A stretch of 64,000 nt of DNA from Micropterix aruncella (lineage: Eukaryota > Arthropoda > Insecta > Lepidoptera > Micropterigidae). The translations under genes were made by a program, and so were the position numbers. The DNA lies in NCBI GenBank assembly GCA_944548615.1, contig OX155952.1, positions 27,220,418 through 27,284,417 on the forward strand, read 5' to 3'. Below the pieces are notes generated by a model. The model saw only the letters and a list, made by a program, of their open reading frames with translations. It was not told where the DNA came from and did no database searches. Position 1 is the first letter of the stretch, and each line of letters opens with the position of its first letter. Shown in pieces: positions 10,701 to 49,481 of this stretch.

Positions 10701-13206
10701 ATGTGATATATTGCGCCTATCTTTCTCCTGGTCGTCGGTATACATGCTTACGACCATTGAAACTACGAAGAGTCATTCTCCTTTCGTCAATGATCATTAC
10801 CGTCTCCAACTGCTCCAATGTCCAATTTATGTGTTCTCTAGCAACCCGCAATCCGGCAACTCAATGAGCCCTTGTGAGTAGAGGCCCAGTTGCTGGCTTA
10901 CGTGTCGTCAGGAAAGCTTCTTTGAGTCGTCGTCGTATAGTCCGTTTACTCACATTCACTCCTCGATTCTCTCTTAGAAGTTGTCTAACTTCAACTCTGC
11001 TGAGGTAGCGATTGCGGAGTACCGTAGTCAGAATATAGCGGTTGTCTCTCTGCCAAGTTGCTCGCCGCCGACCAGAGCCAGAGTCTGTAGATAACGACGG
11101 TATACTCTCTGAAACGGCTTACAGCCAGAGTTCTTGCAACTTTTGTTGACTTTGTACTAATTCAAGCAAAGTTAAAATTTGGGCAACAACTGCTTGTTGT
11201 AGGGTTAAAGCATCTCGTCGTAGTGTAACGTTTAAAAGCTCAAACTAAACTGAATTAAAACAAACAATGATTTTGCATCTCTAAAATCTTCTAAGGAAAA
11301 TGGGATTTTACCTGCGGCCATTAGGAAATGTATTTTTACCTATGGTATAGGTCAGTTATATTGTTAGGTACTTGCTGCACTTTTGAGAAGTTTAGAGATT
11401 AGTTAAGAAACATATTAAACTTTCTGCAGCACAATTTGATGACGCAAGTATTCAAAATTTTCAATTCTGCAGGTGGCCCGTTTTTTTTGCACGCCAGTGT
11501 ATAATGGTGGCTTATTCAATGAAGGCGACTTTTATCACATATAACTGCATAATCGCATAAATACGGAGATCGGCCGCCCGCGATTTGACGCAACAGAAAA
11601 CCACCGATCGGTGATATTGGCATTCTAGTGGTTAAATATCCAAGCCGAGTGCAACAAAAATAGGCATTATTCTAATGTTTGTCTCTTCTCAACATTGTTG
11701 ACGTTTTAACGTCACCCGACTATAACGTCACTCTGATTCCGAAACTGCAATAATCTTTTTTTGGCCTAAATAAATAAGCGAAATATAAGCATTTAATTAA
11801 ATTAAGAAGCGTCAAACACATACATTTCGTTAAGTTTTAAATTAAAAACAAATCATAATCACCTATATAACGGTAGGTTGTTAGTTTTTTTTAAGCTATC
11901 TTGAAAAGTAATTTATTTTTTTTATTTCTTTTTGGTATGTAAATTTTAACATTTTGTCTTCAAATATTTCATGTCCGACTCATTCTTACTCAGTTTTAGC
12001 ATTAACCCCTCAGGCCCTGATCGGCCACAACACGATTCAGCGTGACGGCCCCGTTTTAATTTTATTTTAATTTAATTTGTTTTATTTTATTATGTTTTAT
12101 TATGTTAATATGTTTCATTTTAATTATGGATACAGTGATTTGGCAGTAATTAATGTTTTGGTGAGACAGTGTCGTAATTCAATTTTTTTCCTAATATTTA
12201 CTAAAATTTTTTGGGGCAGCAACTTGTCAATCGTCTTGAGGGGCCAAGGCCTGAAGGGTTAAAAGGATCAAATTTAGAAGTTTTTTTTTAATGAATAAGG
12301 TGCCAATACCATATAAATTCCCTCAGAGCTTCCGGATTTATGTGCAAGCCGAGTGCAACAAAAATAAGGCCTCTTGTCCAATAACGTTTTTTTCGACGTG
12401 AAATTCCCCGTTTCTAGGTGCAGTCATCAGTGGGGCGTGTATCACTATGGGAGTTTGTCCAAGGACACTGCGGAAAAACGGCACGACGCCGCCACCGTAT
12501 GTACTGTGTTGCATCCTCGGCAAGCCGTGTTTATTTACGGCGAAATTTGTATTAGTGTTGTAAGGCAATGTATGAGAGCTGTGGACAATTATTGCGACAC
12601 CTTGAAGTTGTTTACAAAATGTATGTACCTAACGAGTCATACGGTGAAAAAACCGTGCAGTGGACAAAAGCTGACGTTTTTTTTACGACGCGGCTAACAT
12701 GCCGTTTTTTCTACGACGCGACAAGAGCGGCTAACGTGTCGTGGACAAGAAAAGGCCTGAATCTATAATCTCAATAACTTCCTGTGATGAAATTTGATAT
12801 AGTGAACGTACGTCGCTGCATGTGGCCAACGCTATAAGCTCCATTCAAACTTTGACCAAAGAAAGGAATAGTAATTTAATGAACAGCAAACCTGTGTCAT
12901 TCCCATCGTGTTCATCTGATTCTGCATTCCTCCACCGTATTGCTGCACCATTTGGTTATTCATTCCTGCCATTCCGGCACCCGAAGTCATCTGATTAGAC
13001 ATCACTCCTTAAAATATAACCAACAATTACAATCCCACAACGAATAATGTCTGTATTTCATATGATAAACACGCTTACTTACCGGCAAGCTGGTTAGGAA
13101 TCGGCGAAGACATCGGATTGCCCATAGGGCCTGCGACGAAGCTATTCCTCATCGCGTTGGGATTGTTTGAAAAACCACCGGGAAACTGATGACCCTGACC
13201 GGCCAT
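1770..13206 (-). CDS. MED30: Mediator complex subunit 30, complete, six coding exons
   Basis: Coding exons on the minus strand, read high to low: 13206-13083, 13007-12892, 7676-7339, 4516-4444, 3806-3666, 1997-1770. All introns are GT-AG and the phases join exactly (1020 nt, 339 residues plus TGA). MED30 is a metazoan subunit of Mediator, the nuclear co-activator bridging transcription factors and RNA polymerase II. Residues 1 to about 185 are Met/Asn/Gly/Gln-rich low complexity (runs such as GMGPGMVGNTNMVGNMG). The conserved Med30 domain begins near residue 188 (FGQETVQDIVSRTQEVFQ), continues through LLFKRLRLIFEKCNENCQ, and ends in a charged coiled-coil-like helix with KNKQLKEVINNLRTIIWEIN. 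The start ATG has a good insect context (AACAATGG). The length and the disordered N-terminus fit insect orthologues. Seen: exons, phases, motifs. Family knowledge: function. Introns 2 (5.2 kb) and 3 (2.8 kb) are loaded with transposons. Confidence 0.93.
2179..2503. repeat. Unclassified inverted-repeat element in MED30 intron 5
   Basis: CATGCAATGTAACA (about 2183) is answered by TGTTACATTGCATG (about 2487), and GTGTGAACGC (2216) by GCGTCCACAC (2455). The interior is rich in CG and CGCG, unlike the AT-rich intron around it. No product is apparent. Probably a non-autonomous DNA transposon. Confidence 0.45.
2531..3266. other. Intron 5 of MED30, no recognised feature
   Basis: Unique-looking AT-rich intron sequence. 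Short open frames here have no recognisable domain. Confidence 0.4.
3267..3330 (+). repeat. Exact tandem duplication, 32-bp unit
   Basis: The unit containing AACAGAAAGAGCTTGAGGTC appears twice back to back with no visible difference, inside MED30 intron 5. This is consistent with a recent slippage duplication. Confidence 0.8.
4009..4140 (+). repeat. Partial copy of the CGGAGCTGCCATGG foldback repeat
   Basis: Shares ACAAACGGAGCTGCCATGGA, the CCGGAGTCGGGC block and the CACTTCTGGGGGGTGAGCAG block with the complete palindromic copy at 20657-20836, but with rearranged order and no matching second arm. Confidence 0.6.
4328..4408 (+). repeat. AT-rich tandem repeat, about 37-bp unit
   Basis: CAATATTTATTATTACTTTT recurs at 37-bp spacing, with a third partial unit, in MED30 intron 4. 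Confidence 0.75.
4812..4935 (+). repeat. Penelope-like repeat fragment
   Basis: Begins GACTATCGCGGTTGTTTGAC and runs through the degenerate GACGTTTTAACGATGTTGCA to GCCGTTGTCCAGGGTAGA. This is the single-arm version of the inverted pairs at 34387-34580 and 46163-46519. It has more substitutions, so it is probably older. Confidence 0.6.
5646..5864. mobile_element. Foldback MITE, family H1, copy 1 (shortened)
   Basis: Ends GGGCTCTCCAGACGATCAAG and its complement. The left arm lacks the GCGGGCTGGGAGGGGATCG segment kept in the right arm, so this copy is internally deleted. The central ACCAGGGAGTCATG motif matches copies at 27236-27540 and 47438-47755. It lies in MED30 intron 3. Confidence 0.8.
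5912..6664 (-). mobile_element. Non-autonomous Helitron
   Basis: On the minus strand it starts TCTATACTAATATTATAAA (from 6664) and ends in CTAG (5915-5912), with host A before and T after, the Helitron TC...CTRR between-A-and-T arrangement. The end region reads GCCCACTTCG...GGGTCAGCTAG, the usual GC-rich 3-prime tail of insect Helitrons. A short tandem array of TTTGTGAGTGTCTTA units (about 6090-6150) lies inside. No Rep/helicase coding. In MED30 intron 3. Confidence 0.75.
6665..7338. other. MED30 intron 3, no recognised feature
   Basis: AT-rich intron without clear repeats between the Helitron and coding exon 3. Confidence 0.4.
8565..8879 (-). mobile_element. piggyBac-type MITE, family P1, copy 2
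   Basis: TTAA at 8565-8568 and 8876-8879. Same sequence as copy 1 in inverse orientation (CCCCTTGAGTATGATACGAC ... ACTCCAAGGG). It sits in MED30 intron 2. Confidence 0.85.
8880..9690. other. MED30 intron 2, no named feature
   Basis: Mostly AT-rich. The part around 9320-9690 has higher GC and open stretches on both strands, suggesting an old transposon remnant, but I recognise no domain. Confidence 0.35.
9697..11499 (-). mobile_element. Decayed Tc1-like transposon with nested MITE
   Basis: Ends CACTGGCAAGCAAAAAAAAC and its near complement finishing GCACGCCAGTG at 11499, each next to TA (9695-9696, 11500-11501). The minus strand encodes Tc1 transposase remnants: GENFLLLQDNARPHAAGSV near 10540-10490 with the DNARPH catalytic block, plus upstream pieces (IIDERRMTLRSFNGRKHVY near 10790-10740). 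Frameshifts and the nested MITE at 9749-10061 make it dead. In MED30 intron 2. Confidence 0.85.
9749..10061 (+). mobile_element. piggyBac-type MITE, family P1, copy 3
   Basis: TTAA at 9749-9752 and 10058-10061. Same body as copies 1, 2 and 4, but the duplicated right-end block reads GACCAGATTTGGTCGACTCG, a set of shared changes in both sub-repeats that marks a subfamily. Inserted inside the Tc1-like element. Confidence 0.85.
11503..12001. other. MED30 intron 2, no named feature
   Basis: Unique-looking. A 22-bp string starting CAAGCCGAGTGCAACAAAAA at 11641 is repeated directly at 12345; see findings. Confidence 0.35.
12002..12262 (+). mobile_element. Second piggyBac-type MITE (family P2)
   Basis: TTAA at 12002-12005 and 12259-12262. 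Inverted ends CCCCTCAGGCC and GGCCTGAAGGG. The interior is almost pure AT (ATTTTATTTTAATTTAATTT) and has no coding. It is unrelated in body sequence to family P1. Confidence 0.72.
12345..12780. other. CG-rich segment in MED30 intron 2
   Basis: Higher GC than the surrounding intron, with a short internal repeat (CGACGCGGCTAACATG / CGACGCGACAAGAGCGGCTA near 12690-12735). No recognisable protein on either strand. Origin unknown. Confidence 0.3.
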
Positions 13207-13420
13207 TGTTAATATTTTGTATGGAAAACTTTTATATCTCAGGAATCACAGGAACGTATAGCGGAAACAATACAAACGCCTCATCACTGATCATATAAAT
13301 CGCCTCATTGCAACGATTGCAACGAAGCAACAAATAAACAACGCCGACAACGAAACTGACAACTGTCAAGTAAGTTGCCACATTAAAAAATAATAATAGT
13401 GTGGACACAACCGTACTAAA
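13207..13420 (-). promoter_or_regulatory. Probable 5-prime leader and promoter region of MED30
   Basis: Unique-looking sequence directly upstream of the MED30 start codon, before the inverted-repeat element at 13499-14066. No TATA box is evident. The CAACGCCGACAACG-type stretch near 13340 has the look of a TATA-less housekeeping leader. The transcription start cannot be fixed from sequence alone. Confidence 0.35.
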
Positions 13421-13498
13421 TAAAATTGCCGTACTTGGACAGGATTAGTATTTTTATAGTATAGATACGGCAGAAAGATAAAATAGCGTGTTAAAGCT

Positions 13499-14066
13499 GA
13501 TTTACATTGAGTCAGTAACTGAGATCAAACAAGCCAGCGCGGTACTGTCATAGTATAAATTGATTTCAAGACAGCACAGCGCTGTCGCGTCAGTGCTGAC
13601 CAATTGCCTTCACCGCACCACGTGTAAAGTCAACAGTTGGTCAGTCGCTGGCGGCTGGCACTGCGTTGTAGGGCGACATCGCGTCGCATTGAAATGACGC
13701 ATTTTTCTGACTGAATTCAATAACATGTATACACCCTGAATAAATACCTAAGAGTGCCAGTTTAAGCAGCTAACCCGCGCAGCCAGTTGTGACAGTTGAG
13801 TCGAACGAGATGTTATGGAAAATACGTCTGGCTGCTCCGACAAGTGCGCGGTGACTTCAGCGCGCGACACTCGCTGTGTCGCGCTCTGACTGAGGTGCGC
13901 AAGTGCACTTTCTATTGGCTGCCTAGTGCGTGGGCTCCAGTGAGTCGTCATATGTCGGATTGGCTGTCTCAGCCTGATTGCCTCAGCCTAGCTGCCTAGT
14001 GCGCGGTAGTCTATGAATCAGTACTTGGTGTCAGCGCTGACGCCTATAACTGACCCAATGTAAATC
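13499..14066. mobile_element. Non-autonomous DNA element with inverted ends, upstream of MED30
   Basis: GATTTACATTGAGTCAGTAA at the left is answered by TAACTGACCCAATGTAAATC at the right. The interior is CG-rich, with internal repeats of GTGTCGCGC and GTGACTTCAGCGCGCGAC type, and no convincing coding frame. Superfamily not assignable. It starts about 290 bp upstream of the MED30 start codon. Confidence 0.65.
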
Positions 14067-14749
14067 TACACTTAGCGCCACTTACTTTCATCAAAATCGG
14101 TAAAACGTTTTGTTTTTTTTTATCGTAAGAATCAAAACATTTTTTCTTCTTTTTTACAATTCCCAAATGGGATATCATATTATAGTTTAACTGGATATTC
14201 GTTTGTAACTGGAAGAAATTATTTGCTCTGATTTCAACTGAAAATTTAAACAAATATAAGAAAATTATTCCTGGAATTTAATGGGGAATCTACTTTGGGA
14301 GTTGAAGAGAGAAATCAACTTACACAAAACCTATTTGTACGAGCGAAGGTATTGTTTTGTTGTAGGCTGTAATTTCTAGTCGATTACCCACGGGATGGCT
14401 AAAGGGATATCTTCACACAATCCAACCCATAGGGCTATTAACGCTAGAAAGTATGTAAAATGAAGAGCCTGGCCGAGAGACAAACAGAAATTGGCATTAA
14501 AACTTTAATAATTAAACTTCGCAACTTCGACTATCGCAGAATCATCGATCAATCGACATCGTACAAGGCTGACCCAACAGTGGATTTTCAGGATACAGAA
14601 CCATCAACAGAAACATTGGAGCCGAGAATTGTTCAGGCAGCAGACAAATATCTAAAATTTTTCTGTTCTGAAATACGTATCCCCAATTTATTCACCACAC
14701 TATAACATTCACTAATCTGGACTGGAGCGTAACCAGAATATATCCATAA

Positions 14750-15300
14750 AGCACATGAATTATCGGACTTACAGATGAAAACCACACAGACAGCCTAAGA
14801 CGATATGGAATTGACAGTCTGGAAGACCACCGTCTTCTCGGTGTATGCGCTTACTCCATAATATTATGTACAACAAGGTAAGACACCCTTTACTTGTAGT
14901 CATAGATATCTCTTCGTGTGTCGAGCCGAGATCCTCAAACATATTTCCCGTAGATGTGTGGCAAACTAACTATGCCCAAAATGCGTACTTTTATAGGGTG
15001 CTCAATCAGTGTAATATTGAGTTTGATGACGTTGAATTTTATCCATAAGAAGTATTCTTCCTCTACGGAAATCTGTAAAATATTTCATTCACAATTACCT
15101 TAAAAATAACTGTACCCAATGATCAACATGCCTCAATTATTAGTATATATATTAGGCTGTAGATTCTAGATTATCATCTAGATATATCGACGTGTCAACG
15201 CAAAATGATGAGAACATTGTTATAGTACTGTTGTATAAAAAGCATTTTTGTAAAACACTGTTTGTAATCGCCGTTATGTGCTACAGTAAAGAAAATAAAA
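14750..15300 (+). mobile_element. LINE 3-prime fragment (reverse transcriptase C-terminus)
   Basis: Broken frames read RRYGIDSLEDHRLLGVC, then LLHNIMYNKVRHPLL and QTNYAQNAYFYRVLNQCN, which fit the layout of the tail of non-LTR reverse transcriptases (a LxxLxxRR-type block, a short helix, then RTxYxxNSxxxRxxxxxN). It ends near an A-rich AAAGAAAATAAAAT. Identification rests on the motif layout only. Confidence 0.5.
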
Positions 15301-15699
15301 TAGGGGTTCTACTGGTTATTCATTTGCGGGCGCGCAGCCAGTTTGAGTTTAAACTATTTTGAAATGAGCCGTATAGTTGGGGAAGTAGTGTTTTTTTGGT
15401 ACATATTGATTTTCCCAGTCATCAAACGTCGATAGGATTATTCAGTGACTAATTCTAAGTAGCGGGCGTGTATTATGTAGGGGGTTTACCGGTGGGTTGA
15501 GCTGGAAAATGCTTTTGATGAAAATGCTTTGATGAAAATACAAATGTACTGCACTTTCTTTAGCACTAATGAAAATCGTTATACTGTCAAGTCGAATGCA
15601 GCATTCATTAGAAAAAAACATAACATAAGAAAAACATAACCTGGCTGATCTATAGGTGTGGCAAAGGTGTTTGGCCCCTAAAAACCTAACAAAATGGTA

Positions 15700-16360
15700 G
15701 CACTTTTTTCCAGACCTGAAAATTGGTCAGATGGTACTTAAACTTATAACAATAGCTTAGGATAACATCTAGCTGTGATTTGTGATTGCAACAGCCTTGC
15801 CAGACTCTTTTAATTCTCGTCAAAGTGACACGCATTAAACGATGTCGAGACGCATTTAACGAAGTACGCACATAAAACACGGCGCACTGCCACAAACTTC
15901 AGTAGAGTCTGGCCAGGCTTTAGTTTTGAACATTAGCCAGATGTGTTTTTGGTGGAATTATAGGATCAATAATCCTGTACAAAATGTCAAGACTGTTTCC
16001 GCGCCAGACGCATTCCGCGACTTTTTTTAAAGTAGCCAGACTTCTTTCAAATAATATCAATAGCGAAAATATCAATTTGTGTTACAAGTTTTTAACCTGT
16101 AAAAGTAAGGGCGACTTATCCATAAATCACATCGATTTTTTCCGTTTTCGTTATTGTAGTTAAATATTCCCGACAGACTAGCTTCGTTCAATTGAAAATA
16201 AGCCAGATTTCTTTTTTTTGTGCATTTAATGATCGACTATACCTAGTGATTGGAAAAGATTTATAACTAAGAAAATAAGTAAATTCAAATGCACCTACCA
16301 CCCACCCATTGCATAATCCTAGCCAGACTAGGAATATCTAATTAGACCAGATTTAATTAC
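15700..16360 (+). repeat. Cluster of dispersed GCCAGA(C/T) motifs
   Basis: GCCAGAC/T or a close variant recurs in one orientation at about 15709, 15805, 15933, 16003, 16036, 16202, 16321 and 16345, with irregular spacing. No coding. It resembles subterminal transposase-binding repeats of a DNA transposon, but no element ends were found. Confidence 0.4.
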
Positions 16361-16828
16361 TTTTACAAATTGGCAAAATAGGTCCAAAAATATTCGCTAC
16401 CTCCCCGACTAGTGAGTAGCCTAAGTAAAACATGTAGGTACTTTGTAATTTTCAAAACTTAAAAGAGCACAAAAACATCTATTAGTAATTTATCAACGCT
16501 TTTGAGGGACCTTCTTTTGCTATGCTTTTATTAAATATATTTCGAAATTTCCCTTTTATTCCTAACGACCAGCCGCCGCTGTCCATGATAATAGTATATA
16601 TTTTGTAATTCTCTAAGCTGCGGGGCGGATCTTTAAAACCCATCGTGTAATTTTAGCGTATAACAATTTTATATATTGTGCGACCAATAGAGGAGCGACT
16701 GTCTCCGGTTGAAACTTACGAAGAACGTTATTATTTTTATCATCCGGCAGTGTAAAATCAGTTTTAATTCATAAATACGGCAATAATTGCCAGTGTTCCG
16801 CGCTAGTGTTCCTAGCGCGTTCTTAAGG

Positions 16829-16952
16829 CCCTTCCACACGTTGGCCAGCGTTGGCCGCATCGGCTGTCTCTCTCGCTTTTTCCCATACATTTTTAAGACG
16901 TCACAGTGGTGCCAACTCGCTTCCACCTTATTTTGGCCAACGTGTGGAAGGG
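16829..16952 (+). mobile_element. Short MITE, family F, copy 1 (complete)
   Basis: 124 bp with perfect ends CCCTTCCACACGTTGGCC and GGCCAACGTGTGGAAGGG. The core (CTCTCTCGCTTTTTCCCATA, GCCAACTCGCTTCCACCTTA) is shared with the copies at 18543, 21177, 22285, 22731 and 58486. Non-coding. Confidence 0.8.
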
Positions 16953-16973
16953 AATTAGGTCCACTGTATACGA

Positions 16974-18539
16974 TCACAGTAGATATATGAGCTAAAGCAG
17001 TATGGAAACTACGTGCAAACGATCGAAACGAAAGTACTCACACAGACGCACGCTTCTACAATAATCTAAGCACTTATCGGTGGGCTGTCAGTCGTGGCCC
17101 CACCCACGACTCGTGGGTGGGTGCCACGTGGGTGCCACCATTGACTTTATAGTGTAATTCAATGGTGCCACCATTGATTTTATAGAAAATCAATGGTGCC
17201 ACCAAAGGTAAGAATGATTGATTGTTAAGTTGCTTATCTATACTACTATATACAATTCTTGAGGGCAGTATATGCATGTATGTCTTTCTGTAGGTTTTGA
17301 TTTGGCTCAAAAACAGTTGAACCGATTTAGGTAAAACTTCATCAAAGTGTTCCTTAGAATCTCAGAATTAAAAAAGGCATTATTGGGTTCGTTTGATTTG
17401 TTTTGACAAAAACTATAACCTTGTGTGGTGCCCAGGGTCTGATGATGGAGACGGAAGATGGCCATAGGAACTCCAAAACTCCACACGATAAACCTGTCAT
17501 GTTTGGGCTTGTTTGATTTGTCTTGACAAAAACTATAACCTTGTGTGATGCCCAGCATCTGATGATGAACTAACTACCTATCCGCACGCAGTGTTGGGCA
17601 TTTTTCTTTTGTGGACGCACTTCTGTGAGCGCCGAAACGCTTCATCCGATTGAGCTGAAATTTGGCATGCAGATTGTGGTTGAAATCCGTCCACCCAGCG
17701 TTGGTTCCAGACTAGAGGACTCCTCAATGGTCAACAGCAGAGACCCAACATTTTGTATACGCATTCATTTATGATAGCAACTTCCAAGTTTCACCATGAC
17801 ATGGCTGATCTACCCTGGGTTGGCTCCCGATGAGGGAACTCCTCAACGGTCAAAAGCAGACTCAAAATTTTGTATACGCATTTAATTATGATAGACCCTT
17901 CTATGTTTTACTATGACATGGATGATGTACCCTGGGTTGGCTCCCGATGAGGGAACTCCTCAACTGTCAACAGCAGAGATCTAAAATTTTGTATACGCAT
18001 TCAATTATGATAGCTCCTTTCAAATTCCACCATAACATGGCTGATGTACCCTGGGTTGGCTCTCGATAAGGGAACTCCTCAACGGTCAACAGCAGAGACT
18101 CAAAATTTTGTATACGCATTCAATTATGTTAGCCCCTTCCAAGTTTCACTATGATATGGCTGATGTACCCTGGGTTGGCTCCCGATGAGGGGACTCCTCA
18201 ACGGTCAACAGCAGAGACTCAAAATTTTGTATACGCATTCAATTATCATAGCCCCTTCTACAGTGGAAAACGACGAGGATACTTTTCTACAGTGGAAAAG
18301 TATCCTCGTCAGGAGCCGATCTTGGCTGTAAAATCAGGTCATGATCATGACATAAAAATGCATTGTCATTGAAACTGTAGGTATGTACTGCAAATAAATG
18401 ATTTTATTAATAATTAAAAATAACATCATTTTTACAAAAAATAATGATTGACAACCCTAGCGCTCCAATGGAGAGTAGGTATTTATTTCAACAAATGGGC
18501 TTAGTTTCCATACTGCTTTAGCTCATATATCTACTGTGA
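16974..18539. mobile_element. 1.57-kb element with perfect 38-bp inverted ends
   Basis: The 38 bp at 16974-17011 (starting TCACAGTAGATATATGAGCT) are repeated exactly inverted at 18502-18539. Inside: hairpins around ACCATTGATTTTATAG (17150-17200), a 122-bp two-unit repeat with GACAAAAACTATAACCTTGT (17384-17571), a LINE-like CGCTTCATCCGATTGAGCTG stretch (about 17637), then the 119-bp tandem array. No transposase. The class is unknown. Confidence 0.65.
17700..18260 (+). repeat. Five-unit tandem repeat, period about 119 bp
   Basis: TTTTGTATACGCATTCAATT recurs with GTATAC starting at 17755, 17872, 17991, 18110 and 18229 (spacings 117, 119, 119, 119). Each unit also holds CTGGGTTGGCTCCCGATGAG and ACTCCTCAACGGTCAACAGC. 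Units differ by scattered substitutions. It is followed by a 16-bp-arm hairpin GACGAGGATACTTTTC (18273-18310). Confidence 0.88.
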
Positions 18540-18542
18540 CAC

Positions 18543-18660
18543 GATGCCCAACATATGTGCCATTGCCCATGTCTCTCTCGCTTTCTCATACATTTTTCAC
18601 GCGCCACAGTGGCGCCGACTTGCTTTCGCCAAAGTGGCTCAACATTGGCCAACGTACAGG
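18543..18660 (+). mobile_element. Short MITE, family F, copy 2
   Basis: Core CCATGTCTCTCTCGCTTTCT and CGCCACAGTGGCGCCGACTT match copy 1. The right end keeps TTGGCCAACGT; the left end has diverged. Confidence 0.65.
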
Positions 18661-18779
18661 TAAGCTGCTATTTAAAGCAACCCAGTTTTCACGCGCTTAA
18701 AACGCACCAAAATTTAAAATGTTGATTCACCTGCCAAAGTAATCCAGAAATAATACACCATTATTCCTTATAATCGTAT

Positions 18780-20401
18780 ATTTATTAAGTACATTAACTT
18801 CCGATATTTACCAATGGGTATAATAATTCTATTGCTATAATAATAATTATTATAAAAGTATGTGGATTGTGATTTTGCATCGCTTTAAGGATTTTAACGG
18901 GAACTATTTAATTTTATATATGGTACTTCAATGCAAAAATACAGGCACAGTTTGTAATAACAATATTTGGTATAGACATTGGTCATTAGTTAATTTAGCT
19001 CTAATTCGACATAATTAAGTGTCTACTAAGTAGTAGCATATACAATTACCATTATTACTTTAGCCTCAATTTTATTGACGCATCAACAAAATCTATTATT
19101 ACATCAATTGGCATTAAATCACCATAAAGTGTAAATTCATAATAAATAGTTTGTCAATGGTACATAAATGTTAGCGATAAATTAATAAATAACCTAATTT
19201 TGTCTATAGTCTGTTTTTTTTCATTTACTTAAGTCTCGTAACATGGTAGGTACTTTGCTAGACACACTGGCAGATATTAAACTAATGTAAATGGCCTTTA
19301 TCGGTAACTAATATTTATCCTGATATGACACTATAATCGTACGTTTACTGGGATATTTTAAAAATATTTTCAAAGGCACGATTGGACGGACCGAAAGAGA
19401 TTTTTTCTGATGTTGTATTTTATTAATATCCAGCGCAGTGTATCTTTTGACTCATAAAATTATATTATCTAAATATCTGTAGTTTTAATATTAATGATAT
19501 ATGCACTAAAAGAGACAGAACAGTTTACTATTTATTTGAAGATAAGAGTGAATTGAAAATAAATATCCGACATATTAAAATTGATGATAGTTCAATGTTC
19601 TATCTCTTAAGATCATACAGAATTTTACTTAAAATATTGTAATTAAACATAATCTTACGAATACTTATAACAAATTAATAATAATATATTATGATAATTT
19701 AACATGATATGATAATCAATGAAAGCGAGACTACTTTCAAAGTCATCATAATACTTATGAATTAATGGACTAGTTGATAGAAATTTATAGTTTTTTTTTA
19801 ATTTCTAAATTCGAACTAAAATAACGAGTGATGGCCGTAAAACGATTTTGTGCATTTACGGAATTGACTATTACGGATGATGAAACGGTTGTTCGAATCA
19901 GTTGGATGCCAACGTCGCTCGATTTGTTGCTACGATTCGTTCGAACTACGTAAGATTTCTAGCTGCTTCCTCATCCGTCGCAGTTTTATAATTATAATTA
20001 ACTAAAATGATTAAATCAAAATCTAGATGCTAGATGGCGTTAATGCAGGCCTGTGTTTCTCGAATATCGCCGGGAAGAGTCGGAGAACCACGGTCCCGTT
20101 TTCGACAAGACTATATATTATTATTTTTGGTTTTCCTATTTGTATGAAACATACCGAAAGTATTATGCTAAAAAGTACAGGTTAATAATATAAAACAAAT
20201 TATAAGATAACAAAATGAGCAATTTGAAGAAACCCGCCGGGGCGGTCGACGGGCGTTTCCGCGTTTTTCTCTCCTTTCGTTTAACTATTAATAAAAATTC
20301 AATACTAGTTAATTTTCTTCACGTTGAAAATAACAACCTGTCTTAGGCTTTCTGCACAAATGTCTAGTATTTGGAAATATCACTGTCGTCGGTGGGTTGG
20401 T
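18780..20401 (-). other. Candidate 3-prime UTR of the RBM24-like gene
   Basis: About 1.6 kb directly after the stop codon with none of the repeats that fill the neighbourhood. AT-rich but not simple. TTTATT at 18781-18786 reads AATAAA on the gene strand and could end the transcript. Inference from position, repeat absence and the signal hexamer only. Confidence 0.4.
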
Positions 20402-49481
<29,080 letters not shown>

